NCBI GenBank assembly: GCA_013396635.1 | Contig: WBMW01005741.1 | Span: forward strand, 500,039-564,038 | Origin: Penelope pileata | Lineage: Eukaryota; Chordata; Aves; Galliformes; Cracidae | Direction: 5' to 3' | DNA: 64,000 bases | Part shown: one piece after another, positions 59,301-64,000 of the stretch | Layout: each line of letters begins with the position of its first letter | Numbering within the stretch: position 1 is the stretch's first letter | Notes under the pieces: generated by a model | What the model was told of the DNA's origin: nothing | Databases searched by the model: none | The model's input: only the letters and a program-made list of their open reading frames with translations | Program-made: the position numbers and the translations under genes

Positions 59301-62300
59301 GCTCCTGGACTTCGCTGTCCCACTGCCAGCTGAAAAACAGGTAGGTATCCAAGAGTATCCCAGAGCTGCAAACACAGGACACAAGTGACAGGCTATGCCT
59401 TCTGCTCGTATTTCTCAACCTAGGAGTACAACACCCACCTAATTGGAGCCTCAGCCAGACAGTTCTGGGCGTATGCAGTCGCTATTTACTCTGCCAGTTT
59501 ACTGGAGCATTGAACTCTAGGGACATGGCTTACAGTTTGTTTCAAGTCTATCTCTCTACTCCTTGTTTGGTGTGTTTTTGTTGTGTTTCTTCAGACGTGT
59601 TCTAACGAATATGCTTTCTAACTTTGCATCCTTGGCAATGGCCCAACAATCATGTTAAATGGTCTCTCCCTCCCTGTAAAAGGGGCTTAGTGCCAAAAAA
59701 CGCTCCCTGAACCTTAAAAGAAAAATCAAAAACACAACAACAACAAAAACCACAGCCACGCAAGCAAACAAACCATAAACACCATGGTGAGAGCTTTTAG
59801 TGAGAGCTTGTACTCCAGTTGGTTGCCAGCTCCTTGCATTCTGCTTCATCTTTTCTCTAAACTTTTATAGCCCCTAATCGTCTGTAAAGCATTGCATACC
59901 CCTATGGTGCCATATAAATGAAATAACAATGATGCTCTTGAATTAATTGTGTGCTTTTGCGTACTGTAGTTTTACAATATCTTTTCCTCATTATAAGACC
60001 CTCTCAGTTGAAGCTGCAGGTCCAATTGCCCCAGACAATTCAGTGTTAGATTGAAGGTGTATATGAGGGATCTCATTTTTTCCCTCATGAGCCCTTTGTG
60101 GGGAGGATATGTTTTAGTTCATTAAAGACATACATTAGACAATTACTTTATATTCTCCTCTTCTATTTCTTCCTCCTGTTTAGTTCTCAGTTTTACAGAT
60201 TTACAAAACACCAAGTCTTACAGAGGTTCACAAATCTCCATAAAGTTGCCTTTTTTTTTTAAATTATGGGGAAAAAGAAATCTCTCTCCCCAAGATCTGA
60301 CACACCTCATCTTCACTCTCCTCAAGGGACTGCAGCACAGCATCCCTAGCTGCCAACTGTTGGATAAAACAGCTATTTGTCTGTTCACTGTTGTTGTTTG
60401 CCATAGCCAAGGCAAAAGACAAGCATATCAAACAAGTTGCAAGCTCCTGGAATGCAACGGGTACCACCCTTTGAAGTCATCCTCTTCTAGCAGATATCCT
60501 ACTCATGGGTGGAAGGCTCTTATGCCCAGAGAAGTGACTTTACTTTGTGACGTCATTAGTCAGCTGGCCATCAGAAAGAACTTGATGCAGAGAGTCACAG
60601 GAAGTGGTTTGGGTTGTTTATTCCAGGAGCCAGTTCAAACCCTTCACCTAACCAGCCTTGCGAAGACGGAGAGGCCAATGAGATATGTGGAGCAGAGTCA
60701 GGTGAGACATAATGAGGACAGAACTAGGACAGCTAATCAGACTAGTACATGTTTCTATTGTAGGTAACCTCAGTGGTTAGCATCTTAACAAGGGAGGGAA
60801 ATCCAGTGATAACTGCAGCTTCCACTGACTTGGAAAACATGATTTTACAGCAGTATTCCTGTGCCAAAATGTTAAAACAGTATTACATCTGGTGTGGAAA
60901 TCCCATGAGATTCTGCAAATTCCAGACAGTAGATTTCAAGTCCTTTCTCTGCCACAAGAACCATGTTTAGATATTAAGGAAGTTTGGATCAAACTTTGTC
61001 TTTCTCATCGGTTAAAATGAGAAAAGTAGAACACACTGATGACAGTATTCTGGAAAATCACTGGGATGCTCATAGTGAGTATTGAGCAGGCAGATATGTA
61101 AGCACGCATCTAATCTGCACAACCTTTCCTTCTCAGTGCCGAATCTCTTGTTTCAATGTATGTTGTGGAGTGGCTATGTCTTGCGAGTATCTCATAAAAC
61201 TGAGGCTGCTGCTTTGCAGTCCCAGTGGAGCATGGGACAAATGTAAGGAAGAATAATGACTCTGTATCTGCTTGTGTGTGGTTCTCAACTTCAGTTGAGA
61301 AATGAATAAAGCAAAATATGGCGTACTTTGGGGTTATTTGGAAAGCAAGTTGCTTGTACTTCTTCCACCCTTAGAATACAAAAAACTAAAAGGTCTATTC
61401 TTTAACTTAGACAAGATTTTCTACTGAAGTCAGAAGGTCTCTGTGGTTGCCATGAAGCTGTCAATGGTCACAGTCAAAAGAAGGTCAAAGCAGAGATGTA
61501 CGTAGTTGGCTACTGAATTTATGCAACACTCTTAGGTTCTGTTTAGATAGACTGAAGCTACCCAAGGTCAAGCTTCTCTGTGGTGCAGACTGTATGCTTA
61601 TAAATGCAAGCTCAGGTGTGGACTAAGCACATATTCCAGAGTCCCCAGTACTCAGTTTGCCTGAACACGCTTGGTGAGTCACTGAGTGAACAAGCATGTT
61701 TATGCAGGCATCCAGTTGGCTTTCTGAATGGCAGCCACAGGGACAGGATGCAAATGTGGTGCATGGTCTTTGGTCTCAAGATCAGTTTTGTGGCAATGCA
61801 GGCATGGCTTTAGCTTAACCTGTGAATGCTCTCCTGCTCCCAGAATGCTAGTTTCCTACTCCTAACAATAAGCACATCCTTTATCAGGCTACTGTCAGAA
61901 AAGTAGATCTGGAAATTGCATTGTGCTGGACCTTGCTGCAATATCAGTTGAGCTTAGCTTGAATTAAAAAAGAGAAGAGACTGATCTGAGCTAAAACATA
62001 AACTGATTTAGACACCCTTTTTCTGCTTCACAGCTGTTTTTCCGTTGCCAAACAGAGCTTGTCTGATTTGGGAATTCTGACCCTTCATAGGCAGATCCTA
62101 GATAGTGTTATGCAGTTAGCATACATTTCTGCAAATGCAAACGTTATTTTTCACAGCAAAGATCCAAAGTACGGCTGTAATCAACATAAAAGAGATTATA
62201 ATGGAGATGCCAAGGACAAATGAACCTTAAAAGATTTCCCTGGCCTTCCAGATCCTAAGTTACGCACATAGACTTTGCAGCCCAACATCAGTGTATGCTA

Positions 62301-63288
62301 TACCCTAGAATAAGCACTAATGTGCCTCTCATGGCATTTTTGCTATACTACAGATACTGGTCCTCTAGTATTAGAAGACATTCAGAGGATATGGTCAGCT
62401 TTTCTTCTGCACACTCTTGCCTGAGCAGCTTGGTTTGTTTCTATGACCACAAGTATCTCAGGAAAGGCAGCAGTACATCAGCCCCTTATTCGGCGGCTTT
62501 CTCCTTTACATTTTGCAGGGGCGTTGTCTGAAAATAGTCTTGTAGAAGAAGGAAGGAAAAAGAGGCCATCTGCAGCTTCAGCTGTCAGGCTGGTGAAGAC
62601 AGGGGCAGCGAAGGTGTAGATTTAGATGACAGATGCCCAGACAAGTGGCAGATAAGTGGGGAACTTGCTGATGGAAAATTGTACAATGGAAATAGAAAGA
62701 ATGAGAAAACAGGCCATAATTTCAAAAGAAAGGGAAAGGGATCTGAGTAGCCAACCCCAGTGCCCTGCTATATTGAACTTTACCCTGGGTCTGTAAGGTT
62801 GTGCTTCAAACTGTTTCTGAGCTTAGGCAGGACTCCCAAATTTCCTTTTATCTGGTTTCTTTCTAGAGTTCATGAGCTGAAACCTCCCTGACATTTTCCA
62901 GTGACCTCTGCAGAGCTTTGATCTGGCATTTCTCCATGTTGCACTGTCTGTCCCAGCTCTGCTGAGGCTGGGTTGCATCCCCAGGGTACTAAATCCCCCA
63001 TGGAAGCCAGCCTCACTCACTTTGGGTAACAGAGAGATCCCATCATATGGGTGATTCCTTTCTCACCCAAACTCCGTAGAACTGAGAAAAAAGGAAGAGA
63101 TTAGGTTTATGTAGATGTGCTGTCAGGGGCAAGCCCATGACCTTGCACCCCAGTGACCAGTGATCTTACATCATGGGATGTGTTGATTAATTGTAGATAG
63201 GTGAAGTCACTTGTAAGCCATTTATCACAGTCGTCATTAGCTGTCAAAAGGGACCAGGTTAAGAGGGATTGCTCCCATTTTTCTTCAG
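56317..63288. other. No confident feature
   Basis: No gene or repeat could be defended. A 173-codon frame at 60246-60767 and a small GC-richer patch at 57800-57910 were looked at and not accepted. Confidence 0.5.
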
Positions 63289-63384
63289 CTTTCATCATGC
63301 CCTAGTACCAGCAAGGACTCACGGGTGGATTAACCAATTATTTACTAAGGCTGACATAAACAGATGGCCAAAACCAAGATCCAG
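63289..63384 (+). CDS. Isolated candidate exon
   Basis: It lies between a very strong acceptor (GCTCCCATTTTTCTTCAG) and a good donor (ATCCAG|GTGCAG). Only one of three frames is open: phase 2 in and phase 2 out, reading FHHALVPARTHGWINQLF and TKADINRWPKPRS. It is downstream of the stop at 43900, so it would belong to a different gene on the + strand. No partner exon was found in this window, so it rests on splice-site quality and one open frame only. Confidence 0.25.
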
Positions 63385-64000
63385 GTGCAGAACAGAACAG
63401 CTTGCCTATGGTTATTGCCAAAGCCAGCAGCAATATTCATGTCATCAGAGCCCTGGTGGCAAGCCAGCAAGGGCTCTGCTGATCCTGCTCTCCTCATGAG
63501 ACATACCCACAAAATGAGGAGAAAGTCCCTCTGCTAGAGACTTTACAATCAAATGAGCTAAACAATGGCATCTGTACATCTTCTTTGTCACTCTTGTCTT
63601 CCACCTGTTTCACTGGCCTGGACTTCGGATCATACATTGATATGTTGCTGGGAACAGTGGAGGACAGAGAGAAACACCCACAGAACCCCACTGAGCTCTC
63701 TTGCAAACCCATCCATATTCTGCTGCTGCAGGAATCATAACTCCTAAGAGTCATAAAACCTGGAGCTTCTGAGTAGGACAAATGGAAACACTTTTTCAGG
63801 TCAGGACTCCAGGTGCTAGGGCATGACTGCCATTGCCTTCTTGGTAAGGTGGAAAGTGATGTGGCAGAGAAAAACTCTTTATTTTATGGCTGAGGAAGCA
63901 GGTCCCAGGAGACAGTATCTTGCCCAAGCTATACAAAAGGCTTGTGCTTAATATGGTTGCCCTCATTCTGCCCTGTTCTCCTCTCCGGCTGTTGATACAT

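Noticed and set aside
60246..60767. 173-codon open frame
   Set aside because: Starts in a poly-T/A stretch, has no protein-like pattern or splice context, and is of a length seen elsewhere here by chance.
1..64000. tRNA, rRNA, CRISPR array, bacterial operon or phage signals
   Set aside because: None seen. Avian LINE and mariner repeats, long introns and microsatellites indicate vertebrate nuclear DNA.

Overview
The window looks like nuclear DNA of a bird, most likely a galliform such as chicken. The evidence is its repeats: 5'-truncated CR1 LINEs ending in the avian octamer-type tail (about 8824-9386, 31885-32268, and a short minus-strand tail at 52448-52508), and three internally deleted mariner copies of the chicken Galluhop/Mariner1_GG type (14639-15190, 21417-21971, 55761-56316). 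The rest is ordinary AT-leaning, CpG-poor intron-like or intergenic sequence. I see no rRNA, tRNA, CRISPR or bacterial-type features.

The main result is a probable protein-coding gene on the + strand that I cannot name. It was assembled by eye from splice sites, open frames and matching intron phases. The best part is a chain of nine exons from 23165 to a TAA at 43898-43900. It makes a phase-consistent reading frame of 374 codons plus stop, although exons at 36601 and 38886 are less certain than the others. The first half of the chain reads like a helical (ARM/HEAT-like) protein, and the second half is a serine-rich, charged, probably disordered tail. Further exons probably extend the gene upstream to about 10.9 kb (10938, 12420, 12813, 13061, 13548, 16831, 18789). 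Their boundaries are less secure and the first exon was not found.

Layout: 1-7.9 kb has no supported gene. 7.9-9.4 kb holds an old minus-strand LINE remnant followed by a younger CR1. 10.9-18.9 kb holds tentative upstream exons, with mariner copy 1 and a CA microsatellite in an intron. 21.4-22.0 kb is mariner copy 2, also intronic. 23.2-43.9 kb is the better-supported part of the gene, with a 76-bp minisatellite, ancient LINE fragments and a CR1 in its introns. 44-64 kb is mostly featureless, with a nested inverted repeat at 44.7 kb, a CR1 tail at 52.4 kb, mariner copy 3 at 55.8 kb and one isolated candidate exon at 63.3 kb.

Mariner copies 1 and 3 share 56 bp of upstream flank although their internal deletions differ. 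Either both jumped into the same unlisted repeat, or the mobile unit is longer than its terminal repeats suggest. No database search was possible, so all family names come from memory and pattern reading.
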